A stretch of DNA of 64,000 bases from CAZFPA01 sp964520975 (GCA_964520975.1 CAZFPA010000002.1:1-64000); one strand, 5' to 3'. Shown: positions 47,705 through 56,571, counted from the stretch's first letter. Numbers and translations are program-made. Notes: a model not told the origin generated them from the letters alone.

Positions 47705-49243
47705 ATTATCGTTGAAATATTATTAGCGGTAATAGTTGCAGTAATTGCCGGCACGGGCGTCGGCTATGTGATGCGCAAGAGAACAGCGGAAATGCAGATT
47801 GGCTCAGCAGAGGCTGAGGCCAAACGGATCATTGATGATGCAGAGGCCAAGGGCGAAAGCAAGAAGAAGGAAGCCTTGCTGGAAGCTAAGGAGGATGTAC
47901 ACCGGCTTCGTCAGGAGCTGGATCGTGATACAAGGGAACGCCGCAGCGAGCTGCAGCGTCAGGAACGCCGGATTGTCCAGAAGGAAGAAAATCTTGACCG
48001 CAAGATGGATTCCCTGGAGAAGAAGGAAGACGCACTGGAGAAAAAGGAAGCCAAGCTCGACAAGAGCCAGGTAGCCATCGATGAGCTCCATGAAAAGCAG
48101 AAGACGGAGCTGGAGCGTATATCCAGTCTCACGACGGATGAAGCCAAGACCATGCTCATGGCTGAGGCGGAAGACGAACTCAAGCATGAAAAAGCGCTCA
48201 TGATCAAGGAATATGAGCAGCAGACGAAGGATGAGGCGGAGAAGAAAGCCCGCAACATCATTTCACTCGCCATTCAGCGCTGCGCTGCTGATCATGTGGC
48301 GGAAACCACGGTTTCGGTTGTCGCATTGCCGAACGATGAGATGAAAGGCCGCATCATCGGCCGTGAGGGGCGGAACATCCGCACCTTGGAAACGCTTACG
48401 GGTATTGATCTCATCATTGATGATACGCCGGAAGCAGTTATTCTTTCGGGCTTTGATCCGGTACGGCGCGAAGTGGCTCGCATCGCACTCGAGAAGCTCA
48501 TTACCGATGGCCGTATTCATCCGGCCCGCATTGAAGAAATGGTCGAGAAGGCCAGACGTGAAGTGGATCAGCGTATCAAGGAGGCTGGTGAACAGGCTAC
48601 CTTTGAGACAGGCGTCCATGGACTGCATCCGGAGATCATCAAGCTCCTGGGCCGTCTGAAATATCGCACAAGCTATGGACAGAATGTATTGAACCATTCC
48701 ATCGAGGTATCGCATCTCGCTGGTGTCATGGCTGCAGAGCTGGGTGTGGATGTCATGCTCGCAAAGCGCGGTGGTCTGCTGCATGATATCGGCAAGGCTG
48801 TCGATCATGAGGTAGAGGGCCCGCATGTAACCATTGGTGCAGATCTGGCCCGCAAGTATCGCGAGTCCAAGGAAGTCATCAATGCGATTGCTGCGCATCA
48901 TGGTGATGAAGAGGCACTGACCGTAGAGGCAGTGCTGGTAGCAGCCGCCGATGCAGTTTCGGCAGCTCGTCCGGGAGCTCGTCGCGAGAGCCTGGAATCC
49001 TATCTGAAGCGGCTGACCCGCCTGGAAGAGATCGCAGAATCCTTCCCTGGTGTAGAGCGTTGCTTCGCCATTCAGGCTGGACGCGAAATCCGCGTCATGG
49101 TAAAGCCGGATAAGATTGATGATGTAGGTGCTGTAGGACTGGCACACGAAATCGCCAAGAAGATTGAATCTGAACTGGAGTATCCGGGACAGATCAAAGC
49201 AACGGTTATTCGTGAAACACGAGTCGTTGATTACGCAAAATAA
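47705..49243 (+). CDS. rny: Ribonuclease Y, probable ATT/ATC start
   Basis: A 512-residue membrane-bound endonuclease that starts mRNA decay. After the anchor (VEILLAVIVAVIAGTGVGYV) come a long coiled coil (residues about 35-190), a KH domain (NDEMKGRIIGREGRNIRTLE) and an HD domain (LLHDIGKAVDHEVEG, HHGDEE). The anchor's frame contains no ATG, GTG or TTG before codon 22 (GTG 47768), and a TAG lies just upstream at 47702. AAAGGGGGTG ends at 47701, so ATT 47705 or ATC 47708 is the likely start. A TTGACA/TAAAAT promoter lies at about 47587. Confidence 0.9.
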   Translation: MIVEILLAVIVAVIAGTGVGYVMRKRTAEMQIGSAEAEAKRIIDDAEAKGESKKKEALLEAKEDVHRLRQELDRDTRERRSELQRQERRIVQKEENLDRKMDSLEKKEDALEKKEAKLDKSQVAIDELHEKQKTELERISSLTTDEAKTMLMAEAEDELKHEKALMIKEYEQQTKDEAEKKARNIISLAIQRCAADHVAETTVSVVALPNDEMKGRIIGREGRNIRTLETLTGIDLIIDDTPEAVILSGFDPVRREVARIALEKLITDGRIHPARIEEMVEKARREVDQRIKEAGEQATFETGVHGLHPEIIKLLGRLKYRTSYGQNVLNHSIEVSHLAGVMAAELGVDVMLAKRGGLLHDIGKAVDHEVEGPHVTIGADLARKYRESKEVINAIAAHHGDEEALTVEAVLVAAADAVSAARPGARRESLESYLKRLTRLEEIAESFPGVERCFAIQAGREIRVMVKPDKIDDVGAVGLAHEIAKKIESELEYPGQIKATVIRETRVVDYAK

Positions 49244-49249
49244 GAAAAT

Positions 49250-49282
49250 AAACGGTCTTGTGTCTGCAAGGCCGTTTTTTAC
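49250..49282 (+). terminator. Terminator after rny
   Basis: AACGGTCTTG pairs with CAAGGCCGTT, followed by TTTT. Confidence 0.9.
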
Positions 49283-49397
49283 TTTTTACAGTGAAGGTAA
49301 AGGCCTTGGGCTGCAGCGGCTGTTTGGCAGAAGAAAAGCCGCTGGCAGCGGCCCGGGCATAAAAATACGTTTTGAATTGAATGGGGGGTGTATGAGC

Positions 49398-49919
49398 ATG
49401 AGAAAGTTCAAAAAGACAAAGAAACCGAATATGGATGCTATTCATTTGCTCGTATCTATATTGGTATGTTATCCGGAAATTGCAACGGTGAGCTTTGAGC
49501 CTGCCGAGGATGCAATGCACATGTCCTTTGCTTTACGGGAGGTTCCATCCGAGGCATCGTTTGCTGCGGCGGGGCAGTTCCTGCGGGACAGCATCCTGAC
49601 CTATCATCAGCTGGAGGGCTTTTCCAATGCCCATATTTCCATCTCGCTGGAGGCACAGGGGCATACGGCTTTCCTGCACATCGTGCGCGATGTGAGCACG
49701 CTGTCACGTGGAGAAATCCGGCTGCTGGCAGCACTGATGAAGGAAAGGTTTGCTTCCATGCTGCTGCTGGATCAGGAACGTGATATTACGGATCTTGAGG
49801 CTGAGGAAGCGCAGGAAGAAACGATTGACCATATGCTTGGAAATGTGAAAATAAACCGCATCACGGATCGGATGATCGGCATTCGCGAAGAAGGCCGTGT
49901 GATGGTATTCAATAAATGA
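49398..49919 (+). CDS. Conserved-looking protein between rny and ymdB
   Basis: A 173-residue protein I do not recognise. MRKFKKTKKPNMDAIHLLVS begins it, followed by a mixed alpha/beta stretch (IATVSFEPAEDAMHMSFALR, HISISLEAQGHTAFLHIVRD) and an acidic helical end with ITDLEAEEAQEETIDHMLGN. ATG 49398 has GGGGGGTG at fair spacing; ATG 49392 is closer. It sits exactly between rny and ymdB, which are direct neighbours in Bacillus, and the ymdB start follows 15 bases later, so it is probably co-transcribed with ymdB. Confidence 0.7.
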   Translation: MRKFKKTKKPNMDAIHLLVSILVCYPEIATVSFEPAEDAMHMSFALREVPSEASFAAAGQFLRDSILTYHQLEGFSNAHISISLEAQGHTAFLHIVRDVSTLSRGEIRLLAALMKERFASMLLLDQERDITDLEAEEAQEETIDHMLGNVKINRITDRMIGIREEGRVMVFNK

Positions 49920-49934
49920 TCTGGAGGCTTTTCA

Positions 49935-50723
49935 TTGAAGATTTTGATCGTAGGCGATGTATGCGGCCGGCCCGGGCGGGCTGCCTTCGCTAAATATACA
50001 CCGGAGCTCAAGAAAAAATATGCGGTGGATGTAGTCATTGTCAATGGCGAAAATTCTGCCGGCGGCAAGGGCATCACGCGCAAATCCCTGGAGGCGTTGT
50101 ACCACGGTGGCGCTGATATCATAACCACGGGGAACCATGTGTGGGATAAGAAAGAGGTTCTGGACATCATCGACGCGGAGCCGTTTTTGATCCGCCCGGC
50201 CAATTATCCGGAGGGAACGCCGGGCAAGGGATGGTGTGTCTATCCGTTCAAGGCCAAGAATATCGGTGTATTGAATCTGTCCGGACGGGCTTTTATGCCG
50301 CCGATGGACTGTCCGTTTCAGCGTGTGGAGGATGTCCTGCATGAAATGCAGCAGGAATGTGATGTCCTGATTCTCGATATGCATGCCGAGACGACCTCGG
50401 AGAAAATGGCGATGGGCTGGTATCTCGATGGTCGGGTACAGGCCGTTGTGGGCACACATACACATATTCAGACCGCGGATGCGCGCATCCTGCCAAAGGG
50501 AACTGCCTATATCACGGATTTGGGAATGGTTGGCCCCTGGAACTCGGTGCTGGGTGTGAAGACGGAATGTATTCTGGAGAAATTCACGACCTGCCGTCCG
50601 GTCCGGTTTGACCTGGCGGATGGGCCGAATGTGTATTCGGCAGTCGTGGTTGAAATTGATGAACAGACGAATAAGGCTGTAGGTATTGAGCGCATTCTGC
50701 TTACGGAGGATGAAAGAAAATAA
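49935..50723 (+). CDS. ymdB: YmdB-type metallophosphoesterase
   Basis: A 262-residue dinuclear metal phosphoesterase of the YmdB (TIGR00282) group. LIVGDVCGRPGRAAF, VIVNGENSAGGKGI, TTGNHVWDKKE and VVGTHTHIQTADARIL carry the Asp, Asn and His metal ligands. In Bacillus it acts on 2',3'-cAMP and affects biofilm and motility gene choice through RNA turnover. The TTG start has TGGAGG at nine bases. Proximity to rny agrees with its known link to RNase Y. Confidence 0.94.
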   Translation: MKILIVGDVCGRPGRAAFAKYTPELKKKYAVDVVIVNGENSAGGKGITRKSLEALYHGGADIITTGNHVWDKKEVLDIIDAEPFLIRPANYPEGTPGKGWCVYPFKAKNIGVLNLSGRAFMPPMDCPFQRVEDVLHEMQQECDVLILDMHAETTSEKMAMGWYLDGRVQAVVGTHTHIQTADARILPKGTAYITDLGMVGPWNSVLGVKTECILEKFTTCRPVRFDLADGPNVYSAVVVEIDEQTNKAVGIERILLTEDERK

Positions 50724-50734
50724 GACATTCGTCT

Positions 50735-50784
50735 TACAAAATACAAAAGAAGGATTTCCTGGAAATATACAGAATATACTATAG
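50735..50784 (+). promoter_or_regulatory. Possible diverged hairpin-promoter repeat
   Basis: GGATTTCC-TGGAAAT forms a short stem, followed 13 bases later by TATAGA (about 50780), the same layout as the clear copies. The conserved CCTGAACAAT is replaced by ATACAGAATATAC. It would drive spoVS. Confidence 0.35.
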
Positions 50785-50862
50785 ATGAGCAGGCCTTGAG
50801 GGCGCATTCTCCGGATTGCGCACAGCCGCAGCTTTTTAAACGAGGGAGAGGACGTGCGAATC

Positions 50863-51123
50863 ATGGAAATTTTAAAAGTATCAGCAAAGTCAAATCCTAA
50901 TTCGGTAGCCGGAGCTTTGGCCGGCGTGCTGCGTGAAGCTGGCAGTGCTGAGATGCAGGCTGTTGGTGCAGGGGCACTTAACCAGGCAGTAAAGGCTGTA
51001 GCGATTGCCCGTGGCTTTGTGGCGCCTCATGGTATAGATCTGATTTGTATTCCGGCTTTTACGGATATCGTCATTGATGGTGAAGAGCGTACCGCAATGA
51101 AGCTGATTGTTGAACCGCGCTGA
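50863..51123 (+). CDS. spoVS: Stage V sporulation protein S
   Basis: An 86-residue Alba-fold-like protein nearly identical in pattern to Bacillus SpoVS: MEILKVSAKSNPNSVAGALA, AVGAGALNQAVKAVAIARGF and DGEERTAMKLIVEPR. It affects division septum and chromosome handling in sporulation, and is kept in many non-sporulating Firmicutes. ATG 50863 matches the family start; GTG 50854 is possible and is closer to GGGAGAGG. Order rny-ymdB-spoVS is like Bacillus. Confidence 0.96.
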   Translation: MEILKVSAKSNPNSVAGALAGVLREAGSAEMQAVGAGALNQAVKAVAIARGFVAPHGIDLICIPAFTDIVIDGEERTAMKLIVEPR

Positions 51124-51204
51124 CGCGGTAATCTTTTTGCTGGCAGTGGGTGGACGCGGAGTGCCTGTTTGCTGCGGACTGGTTGAATATGGAGTGGAAA
51201 TTGA

Positions 51205-52032
51205 ATGCCAAGTGATTTGCATATGCATACGAATTTCTCTGATGGACACCTGAGTCCGGAGGAGCTTACAGCGGCCGCCAAGGCTGCGAAACTGAATTAT
51301 ATCGCGATTACGGATCATGATACCGTTGATGGCATCTGCCATCTGTATGAACAGGGAATGCTGCCGATGAAGGGCATTCACATCATCCCAGGCATTGAAT
51401 TCAGTGCGCATCATACCGAGCATGAGATTCATATCCTGGGCTACAACATTGATATCTATCACCGGGAACTGGGGGACAAGCTCAACGATGTCGTTGAGGC
51501 CCGCTGGCTGCGTTTTTCCCGTATGGTAGAAAAGCTGCAGGAGATCGGTTACGCGATTACGGAAGCGGATGTTTTGAAGGTTGCAGGTACCAGCAAGGCC
51601 ATCAGCCGCTCCCATGTGGCACAGGTGCTGGTAGCCAAGGGGTTCTTTCCAACGGTAGCAGCGGTTTTCGATGAGGTGCTCGATAAAGGCAAGCCGGCCT
51701 ATGTTTCGCATTACCGGCTGGAGCCGGAGGAAATCATCGCGCTCATCAAGGCAGCCGGCGGGACGCCGGTGCTGGCCCACCCAAAGCTCATCGGGGATGA
51801 TGGATTGGTGGAGCAGCTGCTGCAGAGTGGGATCGAAGGTATCGAGGCCTTTTACCCGAAGCATGATGCGGCGGATACCGAGCGGTATCTGGCGATGGCT
51901 GAAAAATATGGACTGCTGGTGTCCGGTGGATCGGATTTTCACGGAATTTCTCAGCGCTATCCAGACCGGCTTGGCATCTTTACGATAGCGGATTCGTATG
52001 CCGAAAAGTTTTATCGTGGGGCAGTACTTTGA
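51205..52032 (+). CDS. PHP domain phosphoesterase (RNase AM/YciV-like)
   Basis: A 275-residue metal-dependent hydrolase. DLHMHTNFSDGHLSPEEL is the first PHP motif, ITDHDTVDG the second, IPGIEFSAHH the third, LAHPKL and SGGSDFHG the later ligands. Relatives such as YciV act on 3',5'-bisphosphates or RNA 5' ends. GGAGTGG precedes the ATG. It follows spoVS and lies 46 bases ahead of the P-loop gene, so they probably share a transcript. Confidence 0.9.
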   Translation: MPSDLHMHTNFSDGHLSPEELTAAAKAAKLNYIAITDHDTVDGICHLYEQGMLPMKGIHIIPGIEFSAHHTEHEIHILGYNIDIYHRELGDKLNDVVEARWLRFSRMVEKLQEIGYAITEADVLKVAGTSKAISRSHVAQVLVAKGFFPTVAAVFDEVLDKGKPAYVSHYRLEPEEIIALIKAAGGTPVLAHPKLIGDDGLVEQLLQSGIEGIEAFYPKHDAADTERYLAMAEKYGLLVSGGSDFHGISQRYPDRLGIFTIADSYAEKFYRGAVL

Positions 52033-52078
52033 TATTGGGACGATATGTCCTCTAAGAAAAGGTTAGGTGAACGACCAG

Positions 52079-52912
52079 ATGGACGTCATAGCGTTAGTGG
52101 GACCCAGCGGAACCGGAAAAAGCCATCGGGCACTTCTGGTAGCGCATGAACATAAGGCCGATGCAATTATCGATGACGGAATCCTGATCAAGGACGGCAA
52201 GATCATTGCGGGACATTCGGCGAAGCGCGAGCCAAGCAAGATCATGGCTGTCCGGCGCGCGATTTTTATCCTGCCGGGACATGCCGAAGAGGTGCGGGCC
52301 GCGATCGAGGAGGTTGAGCCGCATCGCATCCTGATTCTGGGAACATCGGAGAATATGGTCTATAAGATAGCGAAGATCCTCGGCCTGCCATCGATATCAA
52401 AGATTGTACATATTGAGGATATCGCTACGAAATCGGAGATGGAAAAGGCCCGGGTCTGCCGTCTGAAAGAAGGCAAGCATATCATTCCGGTGCCGACGAT
52501 TGAGCTGAAGCCGCATTTCTCAGGCTATCTCATCGATCCGATCCAGTCCTTTTTCAAGAAGTCCCGTACCAAGCGGCGCCGCCTGGGAGAGAAATCCATT
52601 GTGCGCCCTGTTTTCAGCTACTACGGCAAACTCATCATTGATGACTCGGCCATCAAATCTATCGTCTATCAGCTTGTAGGCGAGAAGGAATATGTGACCA
52701 AGGTGGGGTCTATCCACGTGCGCCACGTTTGGCAGGGGGATGAGGACTGCGGCCTGGAGATTGGCTGCGAGGTCATGCTTTCTTATGGTAAGCATATTCC
52801 AACATTGATCCGTCAGGCACAGGAAAAAGTCCGTGAGGCTATCGAGTACATGACGGGCATGATCGTGCGTCAGGTGAATATCACGGTCAAGGCGTTGTAC
52901 GTAGGGGCCTGA
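52079..52912 (+). CDS. P-loop domain fused to Asp23/Gls24-like domain
   Basis: A 277-residue protein. The start MDVIALVGPSGTGKSHRALL has a clear Walker A (GPSGTGKS, residues 8-15), and FILPGHAEEVRAAIEEVEPH with ILILGTSENM resembles the rest of a small nucleotide-binding domain up to about 155. From RRLGEKSIVRPVFSYYGKLI onward an Asp23/YloU-like alkaline-shock domain follows (VGSIHVRHVWQG, VREAIEYMTGMIVRQVNITV). I know of no assigned function. ATG 52079 has AGGTGA eight bases ahead; GTG 52067 is the alternative. A terminator follows. Confidence 0.8.
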   Translation: MDVIALVGPSGTGKSHRALLVAHEHKADAIIDDGILIKDGKIIAGHSAKREPSKIMAVRRAIFILPGHAEEVRAAIEEVEPHRILILGTSENMVYKIAKILGLPSISKIVHIEDIATKSEMEKARVCRLKEGKHIIPVPTIELKPHFSGYLIDPIQSFFKKSRTKRRRLGEKSIVRPVFSYYGKLIIDDSAIKSIVYQLVGEKEYVTKVGSIHVRHVWQGDEDCGLEIGCEVMLSYGKHIPTLIRQAQEKVREAIEYMTGMIVRQVNITVKALYVGA

Positions 52913-52929
52913 TTTTTGACAGATATAGA

Positions 52930-52965
52930 AACACCGTATGCTTTTTGCGCATACGGTGTTTTTTA
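52930..52965 (+). terminator. Terminator after P-loop/Asp23 gene
   Basis: ACACCGTATGC pairs with GCATACGGTGT, followed by TTTTT. Confidence 0.92.
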
Positions 52966-52994
52966 GGTTCCTATATTTTTATGCTTAAAACGCA

Positions 52995-53018
52995 GAAAAG
53001 CCGCTCAAAAGAGCGGCC
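52995..53018 (-). terminator. Terminator of tRNA-Gln
   Basis: Minus strand GCCGCTC-TTTT-GAGCGGC followed by TTTT, just after the tRNA. Confidence 0.85.
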
Positions 53019-53029
53019 GTTAAACAAAA

Positions 53030-53105
53030 TGGCTGGGGTAGCTGGACTCGAACCAACGCATGCGGGATTCAGAATCCCGTGCCTTACCAACTTGGCGATA
53101 CCCCA
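53030..53105 (-). tRNA. tRNA-Gln (anticodon CTG)
   Basis: On the minus strand TGGGGTA pairs with TACCCCA, followed by G and encoded CCA. The anticodon arm CGGGA-TTCTGAA-TCCCG gives CTG, reading CAG codons. D-arm CGCCAAGTTGGTAAGGC and T-arm TTGGTTCGAGTCCAG-like segments are normal. Confidence 0.96.
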
Positions 53106-53285
53106 ATGGTTTAGCGCGACACGCCTTGCAGCGCATCAACAATTAAATATTATATAGATAAATAAAGCGTTTGTCAATACCTTTTCTGCCGGCATTTTAT
53201 GCTGTGAAGTGAAATATTTATTGTACCTTTTGCTTGTCCGGGATTCCGTTGTTTACCCGGTGGAGCGCCTTTTGACGGGAAGGGC

Positions 53286-54962
53286 TTACTGTGGGGTCCG
53301 GGCATAAATCCAGAGCGTGCTCTGGAGATAAATCTCAAAGGTGCGCGGCCAGGGAAAGCTTGTATCGAGGCTGATATCGCGTACCTGGAGCTCCACCGGA
53401 CCTTCTGGCGTGCTCGCAGTGAAGGGGGCCCGGAAGGCTGCCGTGTGCTTGAGGGTTTCAAGGCGTTTTTTCATGGCCTGTTGCAGCATAGCGTTGGCCC
53501 AGCGGTAGTTGTGTTCGATATCGAGGTCATAGACATTGTGGAAACCGGCCCGTTTCAGGCGGGTGTCTATCAGGGTGATGACATCCTTCAGATAGTAGTA
53601 GTCCTCCAGAAAGCGGTTATCCAGAAATACCAGGTTCTGCCGGTAGGCGGTGAGGGCGTCTTCTTTGGAAACAGCTGTATCCAGGGTTCCGGTGAAGAGA
53701 ATGGCCTGGGCAAGGGCTGTCCCAATGGCGTTGCTGGTCGTATTCCAACCAGCGTAGGCGATGAGGCCATGCAGCGGAAACTGTTCCCGAAGAAGCTGTG
53801 GGAACAGCGTCTCTTCTGCGCTGAAATGCTTGCTGAGATCAACGAGGGCTACCTTTTTTCCGCTGGCGATGTATCCCTGAATCCGTTGGACGCTGGCGGC
53901 ACGGCTGCTGACGGATTTATCGGTGCCGCAGGAGAGAAAGAGAATGAAGTCGGCCTCATCCGGGGTTTCGACAACGGAGCCGTGCAGCATTCGGATCTTT
54001 TCCGTGGCTGTAGCGGCTGTTGATACGGCCATGTAGGGCATGATGAGCGAGGGGGTTGCCGGGTCGTTATAGTCGATATAGATCCGGGGGGCGAAGGCCT
54101 GCTGACGGCTTTTGATTTCGGCGAGCAGCGTGAGAGCGGCTTCATCCGCACCGTGGGTAATGCATACCTGCTCTTCCGGAATGTCCTGCGATGCCAGGTA
54201 GCGGCGGATTTGGCGCTTTTCCATGTTCGGAATGCCGAAATCCTCGCTGTCATCCTGTCCGATGATCAGACGGGCCAGGGTCCCGTTGTGTGCCATGTGG
54301 CTGAGTTTTTCGTTCAATGCCGTATTGCGGGCGAAAAGCTCCAGGTATTTTTCCCGGCTCGCGGCCGGGATGCTTTTTTCCAGCTTGCGCAGCTGATTAT
54401 AGTCGAGAGAGCTGTCAAATGTAGCAAATTCATCCAGCAGGCGGGAATATTTTACGAGATCGCGGCGCTCTTCATAGCCATCGATGCTGGCTGGCGGCTG
54501 CATGCGCGGCAAAATGTTGAATGCGTAGAGCGGGATCTCCGGGTGGTCCTCATGAAGCTGCAGCAGAAAGTCCAGCATGTCCTGGATTTCCTCCGGGCTG
54601 CGACCGGCTTCCCGGGCAGCCAGCAGCCCGCCATACAGGAGCTGGTCGATGGAGAGGATCGCCGCATCACAGCCCGTGATATTCTGGGCAATCCATTCAC
54701 GCAGGGCGCGGGTATCCCCCGGCTGTGTGTAGTAGTCCAGAATTTCTGGCGGGGGCGTGACGATTTCGGTATCGGCAATGCGCCCCGCGTCCTGCACAAA
54801 TTTACGGCAGGGCGGCCGGCTGTCCAGCGGCAGCAGCAGAACCCGATGGGCAGGAGCACTGGCCACCGGCAACAGTGCAGCCGGTGGCTGCGTATGAAAA
54901 TGAAGATATGCTGCGGGCAGGATGAGGATACAGAGCAGCAGAATGAAAACAGGCTTTTTCAC
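53286..54962 (-). CDS. DUF4127 family exported protein
   Basis: A 558-residue protein with an N-terminal signal peptide or anchor (MKKPVFILLLCILILPAAYL). The mature part begins HRVLLLPLDSRPPCRKFV, the conserved start of DUF4127, and contains IDQLLYGGLLAAREAGRS, ITHGADEAALTLLAEI and LIAYAGWNTTSNAIGTALAQ. The family is uncharacterised; the pattern of conserved Asp, Arg and His resembles a hydrolase, but that is a guess. It would act outside the inner membrane. It ends near tRNA-Gln and is divergent from pstB, whose Pho boxes lie between them. Confidence 0.85.
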   Translation of the reverse strand: MKKPVFILLLCILILPAAYLHFHTQPPAALLPVASAPAHRVLLLPLDSRPPCRKFVQDAGRIADTEIVTPPPEILDYYTQPGDTRALREWIAQNITGCDAAILSIDQLLYGGLLAAREAGRSPEEIQDMLDFLLQLHEDHPEIPLYAFNILPRMQPPASIDGYEERRDLVKYSRLLDEFATFDSSLDYNQLRKLEKSIPAASREKYLELFARNTALNEKLSHMAHNGTLARLIIGQDDSEDFGIPNMEKRQIRRYLASQDIPEEQVCITHGADEAALTLLAEIKSRQQAFAPRIYIDYNDPATPSLIMPYMAVSTAATATEKIRMLHGSVVETPDEADFILFLSCGTDKSVSSRAASVQRIQGYIASGKKVALVDLSKHFSAEETLFPQLLREQFPLHGLIAYAGWNTTSNAIGTALAQAILFTGTLDTAVSKEDALTAYRQNLVFLDNRFLEDYYYLKDVITLIDTRLKRAGFHNVYDLDIEHNYRWANAMLQQAMKKRLETLKHTAAFRAPFTASTPEGPVELQVRDISLDTSFPWPRTFEIYLQSTLWIYARTPQ

Positions 54963-55031
54963 GATAGGCCTCCGGCGTATTTTTACAGGCGTTGCATGCC
55001 CGTGATTCTTTTATTATAGCATAGAAACGCA

Positions 55032-55059
55032 TTTACATAAATTTAACAGAAGGCTAACA
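55032..55059 (+). promoter_or_regulatory. Pho box ahead of pstB
   Basis: Three TTAACA-like hexamers at exact 11-base steps: TTTACA (55032), TTAACA (55043), CTAACA (55054). This is the PhoP binding pattern of Firmicutes. A TATATT-like -10 lies about 20 bases downstream. Confidence 0.85.
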
Positions 55060-55110
55060 AATCCGCGGCGTCTTCATGGTATATTTTTGTAAAAGGCAGG
55101 AGGTTGCTAT

Positions 55111-55866
55111 ATGAAACATAAAATTCAGGTCAGCCAGTTAAATCTTTTTTATGGGAATTCCCAGGCGCTTTATGATGTTTCCCTGGATATCCCGGAGAAT
55201 GCAGTGGTGGCTCTTATTGGACCGTCCGGCTGCGGCAAATCGACCTTTTTGAAATCACTGAACCGCATGAATGATCTGGTGGAAGGGGTCCGTATCCAGG
55301 GCAATGTATGCCTGGACGGAGAGGATATCTACAGTGCTGATACGGATGTGGTCGCGCTGCGCAAGCATGTCGGCATGGTGTTTCAGCGGCCCAATCCCTT
55401 CCCTATGTCGATCTATGACAACGTGGCCTATGGCTGCCGGGTACATGGCGAAAAAAAGAAGGCCCGGCTCGATGAGATCGTCGAGCGGAGCCTGCGGGGA
55501 GCCGCGCTTTGGGATGAGGTCAAGGACCGGCTGCATTCCTTTGCACTGGGAATGTCCGGCGGGCAGCAGCAGCGCCTGTGCATTGCGCGGACACTGGCTG
55601 TGGAGCCGGAGGTGCTGCTGATGGATGAGCCGTGTTCGGCCCTGGATCCAATTTCTACCATGAAGATCGAGGAACTTGTAAGTGAGCTCAAGGAGCGTTA
55701 TACGATCGTCATGGTTACGCACAATATGCAGCAGGCAGCCCGCATATCGGACCGGACGGCCTTTTTCCTCAACGGGCACATGGTGGAATACGATCTGACG
55801 GATACGATTTTCACCAAACCGCGGCAGGAAAAGACGGAAGACTATATCACTGGCCGATTCGGCTGA
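55111..55866 (+). CDS. pstB: Phosphate ABC transporter ATPase
   Basis: A 251-residue ABC ATPase. Walker A is GPSGCGKSTFLKSLNRMNDL with the PstB-specific LNRMND, the signature LGMSGGQQQRL, and Walker B LLMDEPCSALDPIST. It powers high-affinity phosphate uptake with PstSCA. AGGAGG precedes the ATG. It is coupled with phoU (15 bases later) but separated by about 3 kb from pstSCA, an uncommon layout. Confidence 0.97.
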   Translation: MKHKIQVSQLNLFYGNSQALYDVSLDIPENAVVALIGPSGCGKSTFLKSLNRMNDLVEGVRIQGNVCLDGEDIYSADTDVVALRKHVGMVFQRPNPFPMSIYDNVAYGCRVHGEKKKARLDEIVERSLRGAALWDEVKDRLHSFALGMSGGQQQRLCIARTLAVEPEVLLMDEPCSALDPISTMKIEELVSELKERYTIVMVTHNMQQAARISDRTAFFLNGHMVEYDLTDTIFTKPRQEKTEDYITGRFG

Positions 55867-55881
55867 GGAAGGCGGAGAAAA

Positions 55882-56571
55882 ATGGAACATTCGATTACCA
55901 GACAGGAATATATCAAGGCATTGGAAAAGGTACAGGAGCGGGTATTTTTGATGGGAATGGCAGCAACCCGGGCCGTGAGCCGTTCCATGAAGGCGTTGCT
56001 GGAGCTGGATCAGGCGATGGCGGCCGAGGTGATGGCAGGGGACGATCAGATTGACGATATGATCATCGATATCGAGGACCGCTGCATGCTGCTCATTGCC
56101 AAGCAGCAGCCTATCGCCCATGATCTGCGGGTATTGGCTACCGGCTTCAAAATATCAACAGATCTGGAGCGGATTGGCGATCATGCTTTTGATATTGCCA
56201 AGACGGTGTCCGTACTGGCGGCAGGTACGCCGCTGCAGAATTTTTTCTATACACGGCAGCTGGCGGAATGCGCCGTGGAGATGCTGAACATGGCTATGGA
56301 TGCGTATCGCCGCGGTGATGTTCCGCTCGCTGAGGCCGTATGCCATAAGGATGATGAGATGGACGACCTGTTCGCCCGCACGTTCATGGAGCTTTCACAT
56401 CAGACGGGCAGTGATGCCGAACTGGCAGGGAAAATCACGCAGCTGATGTTCGTAGCCCGCTTTTTGGAACGTATTGGCGATCATGCGACAAATATCGCGG
56501 AATGGGTGATTTATCTTGAAACAGCGGAACGCATCCGCAAGATCAAGGGCAAGCCGGAAATTCGAGGGTGA
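55882..56571 (+). CDS. phoU: Phosphate signalling protein PhoU
   Basis: A 229-residue protein of two three-helix bundles. Metal-binding motifs ERIGDHAFDIAK and ERIGDHATNIAEWV (E/DxxxD type) occur once in each half, as expected. PhoU links Pst transport to the PhoR kinase and limits signalling when phosphate is plentiful. AGGCGGAG precedes the ATG. Its 3' end overlaps that of the convergent phoR gene by 29 bases. Confidence 0.96.
   Translation: MEHSITRQEYIKALEKVQERVFLMGMAATRAVSRSMKALLELDQAMAAEVMAGDDQIDDMIIDIEDRCMLLIAKQQPIAHDLRVLATGFKISTDLERIGDHAFDIAKTVSVLAAGTPLQNFFYTRQLAECAVEMLNMAMDAYRRGDVPLAEAVCHKDDEMDDLFARTFMELSHQTGSDAELAGKITQLMFVARFLERIGDHATNIAEWVIYLETAERIRKIKGKPEIRG

Noticed and set aside
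47768..47773. GTG/ATG at 47768-47773 as the start of rny
   Set aside because: It would remove the membrane anchor, which is clearly encoded just upstream in the same frame, and it has no ribosome site.
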